Assembly: GCA_003482905.1 (NCBI GenBank) | Contig: DMXM01000036.1 | Location: forward strand, 81,339 to 145,338 | Reading direction: 5' to 3' | Origin: Elusimicrobiota bacterium | GTDB lineage: Bacteria; Elusimicrobiota; Elusimicrobia; Elusimicrobiales; UBA9959 | DNA: 64,000 bases | Shown here: piece by piece, positions 42,748 to 51,819 of the stretch | Position numbering within the stretch: the stretch's first letter is position 1 | How the letters are laid out: every line of letters starts with the position of its first letter | The notes under the pieces: model-generated | Database searches by the model: none | What the model was told of the DNA's origin: nothing | What the model saw: the letters and a program-made list of their open reading frames with translations, nothing else | Translations under genes and position numbers: made by a program

Positions 42748-43995
42748 ATGGGGGTGAAGGTTTATTTTAAGACGGTGGGGTGCAGGGTGAACCAGGTGGA
42801 GACGGAGAGTCTCCGCGAGAAGTTCGCCGGGCTGGGGCATAGCGATGCGGAGACGCCGGAAGAGGCGGACCTCGTGGTGGTGAACACCTGCTCCGTTACC
42901 GCCAAGGCCGACCGGGACTGCGTGGCCTTTCTTAAGAAAACCGCCGCGGCCAATCCCAGGGCCGCCATAGCCGTAACCGGGTGCCTGGCTACACTGGAAC
43001 CCGCGAAGATATTGGCCGCCGCCCCCGGCGCCACGCTGTTCACCAATAAAGAAAAAGAGAACATCCCCGCCGTTTTCTGCGGTAACGCCGCCACCGCCGA
43101 TTTCTTCTCCGTCAGCAAATCCCACGGCAAATCACGCGCCTTCATAAAAGTACAGGACGGCTGCAACCTCAAGTGCGCCTACTGCCTGGTAAACCTCGCC
43201 AGGAACGAGCTCAGATCCAAGCCGCTGGAAGCCACGGTTTCCGAAGTGAAAAAACTCATAGAAGCCGGCTTCGCCGAAATAGTCCTGTGCGGCACGCGGC
43301 TGGGAATATACCGCTGCAAAGACACCGGCGCCAATCTGGCCGAACTTGTGAAGCGCCTCTTCGCTCTTGAAGGGAATTTCCGCCTGCGCTTCTCCTCCGT
43401 CGAGTCCGAAGAACTGACAATGGAACTCCTCGCCGTGTTAAAAGCCGGCGGCCCCAAGTTCTGCCATTATTTCCACCTGCCGCTCCAGGCCGGCGCCGAT
43501 CCCGTGCTTAAGGCCATGGGCCGCCTCTACGATACCGCCCGGTATAAAGCCAAAGTGGAAGAACTCCGCGCTATTTTCCCCGGCGTCGGCATATATGCCG
43601 ACATCATAGCCGGCTACCCCACCGAAACCGAAGAGGATTTAGCTAAAGCCGCCCTCTTCGTCCGTGACTGCGGCCTCTCCGGTCTGCACGTCTTCAGCTT
43701 CTCCGCCCGCCCCGGCACAAAAGCCGCCACCCTCAAGCCGCTCTCCCCTAAAATAGTAGCCGAGCGCTCAGCCATTCTGCGCGCACTGGACGCCGAGTTG
43801 CGCGCCGCTTACGCCGCCTCCATGCTGGGCGGCGAAACAGTGGCCCTCGTCCTAAAAAACAAAGACGGCCGCGCCCTGGCCCTGGCCTCCAACTTCGTCA
43901 ACCTGGAGCTGCCCGGGCCGCTCAAGGCCGGCACCCTCGTTAAATGCCGCGTAACCGCCGCCCGCGCCGGCGCTTGCCTGGCGGAGGTCGTATAA
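42748..43995 (+). CDS. mtaB: tRNA-t6A37 methylthiotransferase MtaB
   Basis: Radical-SAM enzyme making ms2t6A at position 37 of ANN-decoding tRNAs. The N-terminal UPF0004 domain holds three cluster cysteines (GCRVNQVE, NTCSVT, VTGCLA), the radical-SAM core has CNLKCAYC at about residue 137, and a C-terminal TRAM-like domain follows. The 415-aa length is normal for MtaB rather than MiaB or RimO. No clear Shine-Dalgarno sequence is present before the ATG; the leader is AT-rich. It overlaps the zinc-ribbon gene. Confidence 0.93.
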   Translation: MGVKVYFKTVGCRVNQVETESLREKFAGLGHSDAETPEEADLVVVNTCSVTAKADRDCVAFLKKTAAANPRAAIAVTGCLATLEPAKILAAAPGATLFTNKEKENIPAVFCGNAATADFFSVSKSHGKSRAFIKVQDGCNLKCAYCLVNLARNELRSKPLEATVSEVKKLIEAGFAEIVLCGTRLGIYRCKDTGANLAELVKRLFALEGNFRLRFSSVESEELTMELLAVLKAGGPKFCHYFHLPLQAGADPVLKAMGRLYDTARYKAKVEELRAIFPGVGIYADIIAGYPTETEEDLAKAALFVRDCGLSGLHVFSFSARPGTKAATLKPLSPKIVAERSAILRALDAELRAAYAASMLGGETVALVLKNKDGRALALASNFVNLELPGPLKAGTLVKCRVTAARAGACLAEVV

Positions 43996-44534
43996 AAACC
44001 TGCCCCTCCTGCGGCTACGGCAACCCTGACGCCAGCCCTAAATGCGGCATATGCGCCCGCGACATTTCCACCGTGCCGGTCATAGTAGAGCGCCTTCCGG
44101 AAAAAGAATCCCTGGGGCTTATCCTGACCGGCCTGCTGCTGGTGGTTTGCGGCCTCGCTTTCTTTGTTTCCGGGCGTTTTGCCGATAAGCCGGCCCGGCC
44201 GGCCTCCTGGGAGACGGAATTCTCCGACGAAGCCTCCTTTGGATATGAGGGCGTGCTCTATTCCCTGGATAAAATGGGCCAAATGCGGTTCCTGCCGCGC
44301 GAGGCTAAGCGTAAAATAGTTCCGCTGATGTACAGCCCTGACGACAGGGTAGCCTGCGCCGCGGTAAGGCTGATAGGGGGCTGGCTCCGCTCCGGTGAGG
44401 AGCCGGAGGACGAACAATTCTGGCTCGGGATCCTTGCCAAGGCCGCCTCTTCCGGCAGCCCTGCCGTGCGCCGTCAGGCGGCGCTGGCCGCGGAACCTGG
44501 CGGAGCGGGCAAAAAGGGCAAAAAAGCGCGATAA
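43944..44534 (+). CDS. zinc-ribbon membrane protein of unknown function
   Basis: The frame carries a zinc ribbon with two Cys pairs (KTCPSCGYGNPDASPKCGIC), a linker, one hydrophobic segment (LGLILTGLLLVVCGLAFFVSG) and a soluble C-terminal domain of about 110 residues with an Ala/Lys-rich end. HEAT-like helices are suggested in PDDRVACAAVRLIGGWLRSG. The start is uncertain: ATG at 43944 overlaps mtaB by 52 nt, and a TTG at 43974 is an alternative. The topology puts the ribbon in the cytosol. No named family is recognised. Confidence 0.65.
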   Translation: MPRNRRPRRRLPGGGRIKTCPSCGYGNPDASPKCGICARDISTVPVIVERLPEKESLGLILTGLLLVVCGLAFFVSGRFADKPARPASWETEFSDEASFGYEGVLYSLDKMGQMRFLPREAKRKIVPLMYSPDDRVACAAVRLIGGWLRSGEEPEDEQFWLGILAKAASSGSPAVRRQAALAAEPGGAGKKGKKAR

Positions 44535-44550
44535 TATACCGCGAACAACT

Positions 44551-44559
44551 TGCTATAAT
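44551..44559 (+). promoter_or_regulatory. extended -10 promoter upstream of the acidic-protein gene
   Basis: TGCTATAAT (44551-44559) is a TGn-TATAAT extended -10, which can work without a good -35. It is followed by an AT-rich leader of about 45 nt before the ATG at 44613. Confidence 0.6.
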
Positions 44560-44612
44560 TAAAAAGTAAGACGCGTATATATATTAATCAAAAACGGCAC
44601 GGGGGCGGCCAT

Positions 44613-46433
44613 ATGGACAGAAAAGACGGAAAGAAGAAAGAGTCTATAGACGAAATACTTTCAGACCTCAACGGTCTCCTCAATAAGATGCCGTCCATAC
44701 TTGACGGGATAAGAATGCCTGAGATAAAGCCGGTGGAGTTCTCCAAACCCGCGCCGGAGCCGGAACCGATAAAGAAAAACATGCCCCCGGCGCAGGATGC
44801 GGATAAAACCATAATTTTAGAGTCTCTTTCCGGCCTGCCCGAAGGCGCCTCCATGCCCGGGGAAAAGCACGTCCAGCCGGCGCAGGACGCCGGAGATAAG
44901 ACCGTTATCCTGGAGGCTTTCTCCTCGCTGCCCGAGGGCGCCGCGGCCCCTGAGGCTGAGAAGCTTGTCCCGCAAAGCCTCGGAGATTTTATGTTCGGAG
45001 AAGGCGCGGCCGAGCCGGCGCCGGAGCCCGCGGTAAATCCCTCCGCCTCCCAAAAAACCGAGCCCCCCGTCTCCCAATCCGAGCTGCAGCCGGAACAGCC
45101 GGAGACGGTACTTCCGCCCTCCGCCACGGACCTGCCCGCGGCCGCGGCGGCGCCGGAAAAAGCGCCCGAGGAACCGGCCAAGCCGGCGGCCGCTCCGGCG
45201 AACGTGCACGCGTTCGAAAGCACCAGGGATTTCGGCATTCCCGACATAGACGCGCTTATGCAGTTGTCCGAAGGCGACATTCAGGCGCTTGTGGAGCCTG
45301 AGCCGCAGCCGGAGCCCGAGCCCGCGCCGGCGCCTCGGCCGGATACGGCGGAACCGTCCGTGGACGAACTTGCGGAATTTGAAAAGCAAATGAAAGCGGC
45401 AGTGCCGCAGGGGGGAACGATCGTGGACATGCCCGAAGAGAAAAAGCCGGAAGCGCAGCCGGCTCCCGAAGCCGCCCAGGTCCCCGCCGCGGAACCAGAA
45501 GCGCCCGAGGCGATTTCGCCTAAAGCGGAGATGGGTTTTGAGGCTTTTACGATAGAACCAGAGACGCGCCCGGCCACCGAAGCCGCCCAGGCGGGAGAGC
45601 CTGAGGGCCTGATAATAGAGCCGTCCGCAAAAGCGGAAGGCGGGGACGGCCTTACCCTTGACCTGGAGACACGGCCGGCTACGGAGGCCGCCGGGACGCT
45701 GCAGCTGGAGCAGCCGGGAGCTATTGGCGCGGCGCCCCAGGAGCCCGCCCCGGCCGCCGGCGGCATCGAACTTTCCATAGGCGGCCAGCCTGAAAGCGCG
45801 GGGACGCCGGGCACACAGGATTCTTCATCCAAAGCTGAGGAGACACTGCAGGGCATGGCCTTCGAGCCGGCCAGCGCGGCAATATCCGGAGGGCAGGATA
45901 GTTCTTCCACGCCGTTCTCGGGGGATGAAACGCTGGTCGTGCCTCCCCCTTCGGGCGGCTCCGGCGACGAGGAAAGAACGGTTATTTTCGAGGCCGGCGC
46001 GGTCCCGGGGATCGTTTCGGGGGCCCAGGCCGGGGACCTGGTCGTCCTGGCGGAAAAACCCGCCCCCGAGGGAATCCCGGCCGAACGCCTGCGTTCGCTG
46101 GCCTTTCTTTATTCGGCGGAGGACAAAGCCCTTTGCGCCACCGTGCTCGCCGAGCTGGACGCCATCTGCCTGAAGTCCGCCACCAAACCTATGTTCATAA
46201 AACGCGCTTCCGTGCGGGAATGCGCGGCCGATGTGAACGCCAACTATGTCCTGCAGGCCGTCACCGACGCCGGCGCGCAGGGCTTGGTCTGCGTGGGGGC
46301 CATCCCGCAGGAGAAGATCTACGAGATAGAGAACGCGTTCAGCTCCTCGGGAGGGTTTTTTCGGCACTATGACTCCGCCTCCTTCAGCCATTCCACGGCG
46401 CTGGACCTCGTTTCTGACCTGATACTCCGCTAA
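44613..46433 (+). CDS. large acidic low-complexity protein with a C-terminal domain
   Basis: A 606-aa cytosolic product, mostly Pro/Ala/Glu-rich and predicted disordered. It opens with a short helical segment (SIDEILSDLNGLLNKMPSIL). Two similar units follow: DKTIILESLSGLPEGAS and DKTVILEAFSSLPEGAA, and a third relative, ERTVIFEAGAVPG, lies near the end; ETRPATEAA also occurs twice. Residues about 470-606 look folded (RLRSLAFLYSAEDKALCAT, ANYVLQAVTDAGAQGLVCVG). No signal peptide or membrane helix is seen. The gene is 9 nt upstream of the DnaA-like ATPase, so the products probably act together. I do not recognise the family. Confidence 0.65.
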   Translation: MDRKDGKKKESIDEILSDLNGLLNKMPSILDGIRMPEIKPVEFSKPAPEPEPIKKNMPPAQDADKTIILESLSGLPEGASMPGEKHVQPAQDAGDKTVILEAFSSLPEGAAAPEAEKLVPQSLGDFMFGEGAAEPAPEPAVNPSASQKTEPPVSQSELQPEQPETVLPPSATDLPAAAAAPEKAPEEPAKPAAAPANVHAFESTRDFGIPDIDALMQLSEGDIQALVEPEPQPEPEPAPAPRPDTAEPSVDELAEFEKQMKAAVPQGGTIVDMPEEKKPEAQPAPEAAQVPAAEPEAPEAISPKAEMGFEAFTIEPETRPATEAAQAGEPEGLIIEPSAKAEGGDGLTLDLETRPATEAAGTLQLEQPGAIGAAPQEPAPAAGGIELSIGGQPESAGTPGTQDSSSKAEETLQGMAFEPASAAISGGQDSSSTPFSGDETLVVPPPSGGSGDEERTVIFEAGAVPGIVSGAQAGDLVVLAEKPAPEGIPAERLRSLAFLYSAEDKALCATVLAELDAICLKSATKPMFIKRASVRECAADVNANYVLQAVTDAGAQGLVCVGAIPQEKIYEIENAFSSSGGFFRHYDSASFSHSTALDLVSDLILR

Positions 46434-46442
46434 CGGAAAAAT

Positions 46443-48116
46443 ATGATTAAAAAGTGGGAAGTGGTTCCGGCGCCCAGCGAAAAAAATCAAGGCCGGCATA
46501 AACTCCTGATAAAGGGGGATACGAAGGACATTCTGCAGATAGTCAAAAAGCTGGGCGGCCTCTGTTCCCGCCCTGAAAAGACTACGGGTGAATTTAATTT
46601 TGTCATCTATCTGTCCAGACTTGAGAAGGACACGCTGAAGAAGCTTAAGTCCGTGGCCGGTGAACAAAGCTCTCCGGCCGCGGACGCGGGTTCTTTCGGC
46701 GAGGAGCCCCCGCTTTTCGATATCCCCAGGCCCAGGCTCAAGCTGGAGCCCGCTCCGGCGCCGCAGTCCGCGCCGGCCCCGGTGATCCCGCAAACGGCTT
46801 CGCAGGGGGCTAACGTCCCGTCCATTTCCGCGCGCAGAAAGAAGTCGGCGGCCCCGGAGACCGCCGCCGAGCGGCCCGCCGCCCTGGCTCCGGCGCATCA
46901 GGCTTCCATCTCGGCCAGGGCAAAGACCAAGTGGTCCATGGAGCTGCCGCTTATCCCGACCTACAGTTTCCAGACGCTGATCTCGGGCTCGCACAACCGC
47001 TTCGCGCACGCGGCCGCCATGGCCGTGGTGGAGAACCCGGGGGTGATCTATAACCCGCTGCTGCTCTTCGGCGCGCCGGGCACCGGCAAGACTCATTTTA
47101 TCAACGCCATCTCCTATGGGCTTTCCGCCTCCATAGGACAGAACAATATTTTCGTTACCGACGGGATAAAGCTTTCCAGGGGTATTGAAATAGTCTGTAA
47201 AGAGGGGGGGATGGCCCGGCTCGAGGAGATCTTCGCCAAGGTGAAGGTGCTTATAATCGACGACGTGCATCTCCTGGCGGTCTCCGAAACCAACAAGAAA
47301 TACATCTCGAAGTGGCTTAACGACTTTGTGGCGCAGAACAAGCAGATAGTGGTAACTTCGGTTTTTCCTCCTAAATCCCTGGCGGGGCTGGAGGAAGCGG
47401 CCGGCTTCCAGTTCTCGCAGGGCTGGATGGTGGACCTTAAGATGCCCGGCGCCCAGGCTTACAAGTCCATAATGACGCAGATCCTGCAGGGCCTGGACGT
47501 GAAGCTTTCGGAAGATGAGATCACCTCTATTTTCGCCAGCGGTACGATGTCGTTCGGGGACGCCGAACGTACGCTGGGGGACATGAAGAAGCTGGAGAAG
47601 TTCCTCGTCAGCTCCCGCAACAGTCTCTCGCACCTGCAACTGCTGGACACGCTCATCGGCTTCGGCGAGACGCCGGTGCCGGGAGCCCTCAGCGACCAGG
47701 ACGTACAGCAGGCCTCCGCCTGGACGCCGTCGCAGAAGGACACCTGGTTCAAATGGGGCATTTTCTACCCCAGGGGGATGAAGCGCGAGGCTGACTTCGC
47801 CCTTTATTCCCTGCATGAGCGCGCCAGGGAGCTGGGCCTGAATACCGAATGGAGCCAGGTCTTCGCCGAGGAGTACAACTCCGACGAACTTTACGGCGTG
47901 CCGTTCAGGGTGGGGAATTACGCCAGCGAGAGGAACGTGAACGGGGTCATAGTGCTGGGACCGCAGCCGACTTCCTCCCTGGGCGCGCAGGAGGCGGAGT
48001 TCCGCCATATTGTTTTCAAGATACTGGACAGTTTTCTGATAAAGGGCGCGTGGCTCCCGCAGGGGAAATTTAAGTCGAAAGCCGCCTACGCTAAAATCCT
48101 TATGGACCTGGTGTAA
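46443..48116 (+). CDS. DnaA-related AAA+ ATPase with a non-DnaA C-terminus
   Basis: A 557-aa protein. An N-terminal domain of about 65 residues (LLIKGDTKDILQIVKKLGGL) and a Pro-rich linker precede a DnaA-like AAA+ core: PTYSFQTLISGSHNRFAHAA, NPLLLFGAPGTGKTHFINAI (Walker A near residue 210) and VKVLIIDDVHLLA (Walker B near 270). Sensor-1-like QIVVTSVFPP follows. The C-terminal 130 residues have no DnaA domain IV or DNA-box helix-turn-helix; they read instead as a new domain (YNSDELYGVPFRVGNYASER). It is therefore not the replication initiator. A possible role is an ATP-driven scaffold or regulator tied to the acidic protein and the histidine kinase flanking it. Confidence 0.75.
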   Translation: MIKKWEVVPAPSEKNQGRHKLLIKGDTKDILQIVKKLGGLCSRPEKTTGEFNFVIYLSRLEKDTLKKLKSVAGEQSSPAADAGSFGEEPPLFDIPRPRLKLEPAPAPQSAPAPVIPQTASQGANVPSISARRKKSAAPETAAERPAALAPAHQASISARAKTKWSMELPLIPTYSFQTLISGSHNRFAHAAAMAVVENPGVIYNPLLLFGAPGTGKTHFINAISYGLSASIGQNNIFVTDGIKLSRGIEIVCKEGGMARLEEIFAKVKVLIIDDVHLLAVSETNKKYISKWLNDFVAQNKQIVVTSVFPPKSLAGLEEAAGFQFSQGWMVDLKMPGAQAYKSIMTQILQGLDVKLSEDEITSIFASGTMSFGDAERTLGDMKKLEKFLVSSRNSLSHLQLLDTLIGFGETPVPGALSDQDVQQASAWTPSQKDTWFKWGIFYPRGMKREADFALYSLHERARELGLNTEWSQVFAEEYNSDELYGVPFRVGNYASERNVNGVIVLGPQPTSSLGAQEAEFRHIVFKILDSFLIKGAWLPQGKFKSKAAYAKILMDLV

Positions 48117-48119
48117 TGA

Positions 48120-50048
48120 ATGGTTAACGAACTTATAGGGGCCGGCGTTCTGGGCGCGACCGGGGCTTTCGGGGCCTTTTGGTACCTGAAATTCCGGGAA
48201 GTCCTGCCGATTGAGGCCCGCCTGCTGGCCGCGCAGAAAGGCTTCTCCGACTTTACGTCCTTCACCAGGGAAACGATGGAGCGCGCTTACGCCCCGGAGC
48301 AGCCGGAACATTACGGGGACATCACCAACTACTACCTGATAAAACTGCACAAGGTATTCCCGGACAGTTCCATGCTGCTTTTTGAGAAAGGCCCCGGCCA
48401 GTGGAAGCTGGTGAACTATCTTAAACATTTCAAAGTGGAGCCCAAGCTCCTGACCGCTTACAAGTGGAGCGCTTTCGACCGCAGTTCCTCGGAAGGGGAC
48501 CTGCTGCGTTTCGACGACGTAAGGGCAGGCGACTACCAGGGCGTGGAGGAGCTGTTCTCCGTTTTCGACATCAAGTCCGCGCTGATGTGCCCTTTCAGGC
48601 CGGCCGGCGGCGCCGCCGAGCGGCTGATAGTTTTCGGCGCCAATCAGCCCTCTTCCTTTGACGCGGCACAGCCCTATCTGCGTTTCGTGGCCTCCCAGCT
48701 TTCCTCCATTTCCAAGGTCTCGGACAAGGTCTTCGCGCTTAAAAAAGAGACCGACAGCCTCAAGAGCGAGGTCAGCGCGGTGGTAAAAGAACTGGATGTG
48801 GCAGGTTCGCGCCTGATACAGCGCGCCCGCGAGCGGAAGGCGCTTTACGAGGTGGTAACGCAGGTTACCGGCCCCGGGGGCGACACCCAGAACGGCTGCT
48901 CGGCCATCCTCAATATAGTGGCCAAAATGGTGGAGGCCGACGTGGTGGCCTGCCTGCTTTTCGACGAGGCGAAAGGCGAACTGGTGGTGAGCCCCGGATC
49001 CTACGGCATCCCGGACGCCGAGCGCATGCTTTACAGCATCCCGGTCAGCAACCACGCCTCGGCTTCCGTGCGAACTTTTCTCAGCCGCAAACCGTTCATT
49101 ACGGCGGACGCGCAGAACGATCCCGACGTGCTGACCCGCTACGCCAAGCTCTGGGAGATCCATTCGCTGATGATCGTGCCCATCTCCCTGCACGACCGCA
49201 TTATCGGCGTCATGCGCGTGGGCAGCCGCCGCCAGGATTTCTTCACACCGGACCAGCTGGAATTCCTCACCATCATAGCCGACGAACTGGCCATCATCAT
49301 AGAGATGGTGACGCTCTACGAGAACCTCTCCAAGACCGCGCAGGAACTGGCGCAGCTCAACAAGCTCAAAGACGAGTTCCTTTCCACCGTCAGCCACGAG
49401 CTGAAAACCCCGCTCACCACCATAAAGGGTTTCGTGTCGGTGATCCTCAGCGGCGAGGTGGGGCCTCTTAACGAACAGCAGCTGAATTTCCTCACCGTGA
49501 CGGACCAGTCCGTGAACCGCCTTACTCATTTGATCTCCAACCTCCTCGACCTCTCCCGCCTCAACGGCAAGGTGGAGATGGAATTCCAGCGGGTCGACCT
49601 GGTGGAGCTCGTGCGCATGTCCGTTTCCACTATGCTGCTTAAGGCCAGGGAGAAGAACATTTTACTGTCGAGCACCATGGTCAAAGGCCTCCCCAGCGTG
49701 CAGGCCGATACCCGCTGGATAGGGCAGGTCGTAGACAATCTGCTTATAAATGCCATCAAATACTCCGGTGACGGCGCGAAAGTGTGCGTTAGCGGCACGG
49801 ATAAAGGGGAGGCCGTAGTCATCTGCGTGGAGGACAACGGGCCGGGCATACCGGCCGAAGAGCAAAAGATGGTCTTTGATAAATTTTACCGGGGCAAGGC
49901 CAGCGCCAACCAGGTGCCGGGCACCGGCCTGGGCCTGGCCATTTCCAAATCGGTCGTGGAGAAACACGGCGGGAAGATCTGGGTGGAATCGAAGCCGGGG
50001 AAAGGTTCCAGGTTCTGTTTCGCCCTGCCGATAGCCAAGACTAAATAG
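48120..50048 (+). CDS. GAF-domain sensor histidine kinase, orphan
   Basis: A 642-aa kinase. A short N-terminal hydrophobic stretch ([20 protein letters not shown]) may anchor it. A variable region, a coiled coil ([20 protein letters not shown]), and a GAF domain (about residues 240-395) follow, then the HisKA domain with the phosphoacceptor in [17 protein letters not shown] (His near 425) and a HATPase with [36 protein letters not shown] and [18 protein letters not shown]. All boxes are intact. No response regulator is in the window. It starts 3 nt after the DnaA-like gene. Confidence 0.92.
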   Translation: MVNELIGAGVLGATGAFGAFWYLKFREVLPIEARLLAAQKGFSDFTSFTRETMERAYAPEQPEHYGDITNYYLIKLHKVFPDSSMLLFEKGPGQWKLVNYLKHFKVEPKLLTAYKWSAFDRSSSEGDLLRFDDVRAGDYQGVEELFSVFDIKSALMCPFRPAGGAAERLIVFGANQPSSFDAAQPYLRFVASQLSSISKVSDKVFALKKETDSLKSEVSAVVKELDVAGSRLIQRARERKALYEVVTQVTGPGGDTQNGCSAILNIVAKMVEADVVACLLFDEAKGELVVSPGSYGIPDAERMLYSIPVSNHASASVRTFLSRKPFITADAQNDPDVLTRYAKLWEIHSLMIVPISLHDRIIGVMRVGSRRQDFFTPDQLEFLTIIADELAIIIEMVTLYENLSKTAQELAQLNKLKDEFLSTVSHELKTPLTTIKGFVSVILSGEVGPLNEQQLNFLTVTDQSVNRLTHLISNLLDLSRLNGKVEMEFQRVDLVELVRMSVSTMLLKAREKNILLSSTMVKGLPSVQADTRWIGQVVDNLLINAIKYSGDGAKVCVSGTDKGEAVVICVEDNGPGIPAEEQKMVFDKFYRGKASANQVPGTGLGLAISKSVVEKHGGKIWVESKPGKGSRFCFALPIAKTK

Positions 50049-50072
50049 GGCCGTCCGCGGCCGGGGGAGCTT

Positions 50073-51170
50073 ATGAAACTAAAACTCACTTTTTTGGCCG
50101 CCGCGCTGCTGCTGGGCGCCTGCGCCCATGCCCCGGCCCCTGGTTCGGTCAAGGCCGCTCCTGAGCCTCTTGAGGCCGACGGCGCCTGCGCCTTGAACTC
50201 CCGTGACCTGGCGGCTTCGCGCGCTTGCGCCGTGCGGGACGCGGAGCGGGGCGCGGTGAGCCGCGTCGCCGGCCTCTACCTGGACGAGGCCGTCCGGGCC
50301 GAAAGGTCCGCGGTCCTTGAAAGCAATCTGCTCAATAATCCGCATCTTTACGTGGCCAGGTATAAAACCCTCTCCGACGGCCCCGACGGCGGATACTACC
50401 GGGTGCGCATTAAGGCCTGGATCTACCACGGACGGATCGCCTCCGAGCTGCGCGCCCTTAACCTGGCCGGGCCGTCGGCCGCCGCCCCGCGCGCCGCGTT
50501 CGTGCAGCGCGGCGAGGCCGCCCCGGTCTTTGCCGCCGCTTTCCGTGAAGCTTTTATAAAGCGGTCGGCCGTGAGTATCGAAGAGTTTCCTTTCGCTTCC
50601 GCCCCGGCTTTAGCGGCGGGGGACCAGACCGCTTTGCTGGACGCCGCGGCCGCCTCCGGGGCTGACCTGCTGATCGCCGTTTCCGCCTCGGTTTCCGCTG
50701 TCGGCGCCGGGGTCAGCACCGGTTTTTACCCTTCCAGGGCCGACGCTTCCGTAAAAGTCTACGACGCGCCCTCGGGCAAGATAATCCTGGACTTGGCCAG
50801 CCAGGCCAACGGCATAGATTCCACCGAGGCCGGTTCGTTCTCGAAGGCGCTGGCCGCGGCCGGGGAACTCCTGGCGCAGGAAACGGCTGCCCGCGCCGGG
50901 CGCCTCCTTAAGCCGGATGCCGCGTTGAAACTGAAAGTTTACGGCCTGGAAGGCCTTGAGATACTTGAAAAACTGAAAGCCCAGTTGTTGAAGCTTGAGG
51001 TGAACGACCTGCGGCTGGAGAGTTACTCCGCGGGAACGGCCGTGTTCCAGGCGGCGCCGGAACGCCCGGACCCGCAGGAGTTCGCCAGCGCCGTGCTGCG
51101 CGTGGACTCGCTGGGGCTGGAGCTGGAGGGGGCGGGGGGCCAGGAAGTGGCTTTTTCCCTCCCCCGGTAA
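50073..51170 (+). CDS. LPP20/FlgT-like lipoprotein
   Basis: The 365-aa product has a type II signal peptide (MKLKLTFLAAALLLGACAHA, lipobox LGAC, Cys17). The next part, DLAASRACAVRDAERGAVSR, resembles the N-terminal domain of LPP20/FlgT proteins (A-R-x-A-x-x-A pattern). Later there is a CsgG-like strand region (GADLLIAVSASVSAVGAG, ADASVKVYDAPSGKIILDLA). It is the first of three consecutive lipoprotein genes. A shared role in the outer membrane is likely. The exact function is unknown. Confidence 0.65.
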   Translation: MKLKLTFLAAALLLGACAHAPAPGSVKAAPEPLEADGACALNSRDLAASRACAVRDAERGAVSRVAGLYLDEAVRAERSAVLESNLLNNPHLYVARYKTLSDGPDGGYYRVRIKAWIYHGRIASELRALNLAGPSAAAPRAAFVQRGEAAPVFAAAFREAFIKRSAVSIEEFPFASAPALAAGDQTALLDAAAASGADLLIAVSASVSAVGAGVSTGFYPSRADASVKVYDAPSGKIILDLASQANGIDSTEAGSFSKALAAAGELLAQETAARAGRLLKPDAALKLKVYGLEGLEILEKLKAQLLKLEVNDLRLESYSAGTAVFQAAPERPDPQEFASAVLRVDSLGLELEGAGGQEVAFSLPR

Positions 51171-51172
51171 GC

Positions 51173-51784
51173 ATGCGCCCGCCACTTTACGCGCACGCTT
51201 TTTTGCTGGCGGCGGCCTGTGCCTGCTCCGGAAAAACCGCGTACCTGGTTTCCCCGGCGCTGCGCACTGCGGCCGACACGCGCGTGGCGGTGTTGCCTTT
51301 TGACAACCAGAGCACCGATATCGGGGCCCCGGACGTGATGCGTAAACTCGCCGAGGACGGCTTAGGCAAGCGGGGCTACGCGCCGCTGCCCGCCAAGGAG
51401 GTAGATGCCAGGCTTTCCTCCCTGGGAGTTTCCGAGGGAGGTCAGTTGCCGGGTGTTAAACCGGGGGCGCTGGGCGGCGCGCTGGGAGTGGACCTGCTGG
51501 TCTACGGGGACGTGGAGGATTTTACTTTTCAGAATCTCGGGTTCCTGATACGCAAATCTGTTGCGCTGCGCGTAAAGATCGTCTCGGCCTCCACGGGGGA
51601 AACCCTTTACGAGGGCTCGGGCTCCGGCAGGGACGTAAAGGTGTTCTTCGACAAGGACCAGGCAAAGGCCGCTTTTGTGGAGCAGATGGCGGTGAAACTG
51701 GTGCAGAATATATTAAAGACGCCGCTTAAGAAGGAAGCCGAGACGGCGGCCAGGAAGGCGCTGGACAGCCTTCCCCGACGGTGA
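51173..51784 (+). CDS. GNA1162/DUF799-like lipoprotein
   Basis: A 203-aa product with a probable lipobox in ACACSGKT after a hydrophobic leader. The mature part resembles GNA1162/DUF799 proteins: TRVAVLPFDNQSTDIGAPDV, then GVDLLVYGDVEDFTFQN and VALRVKIVSASTGETLYEGS. This family sits beside CsgG-like and DUF4810-like lipoproteins in other bacteria, as here. It starts 2 nt after the preceding gene and ends 35 nt before the CsgG gene. Confidence 0.75.
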   Translation: MRPPLYAHAFLLAAACACSGKTAYLVSPALRTAADTRVAVLPFDNQSTDIGAPDVMRKLAEDGLGKRGYAPLPAKEVDARLSSLGVSEGGQLPGVKPGALGGALGVDLLVYGDVEDFTFQNLGFLIRKSVALRVKIVSASTGETLYEGSGSGRDVKVFFDKDQAKAAFVEQMAVKLVQNILKTPLKKEAETAARKALDSLPRR

Positions 51785-51819
51785 GCCTTTAGGAACAGGA
51801 TAGAATAACGGAGGATAGA

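Noticed and set aside
46443..48116. Chromosomal replication initiator DnaA and a nearby origin.
   Set aside because: The protein lacks the DnaA domain IV DNA-binding motif, and no cluster of DnaA boxes or dnaN/recF neighbours is present.
45825..49529. A 1234-codon open frame on the minus strand.
   Set aside because: It is antisense to the 3' end of the acidic-protein gene, the whole DnaA-like ATPase gene and most of the kinase gene, all with intact motifs. It has no recognisable domain and reflects high GC codon bias.
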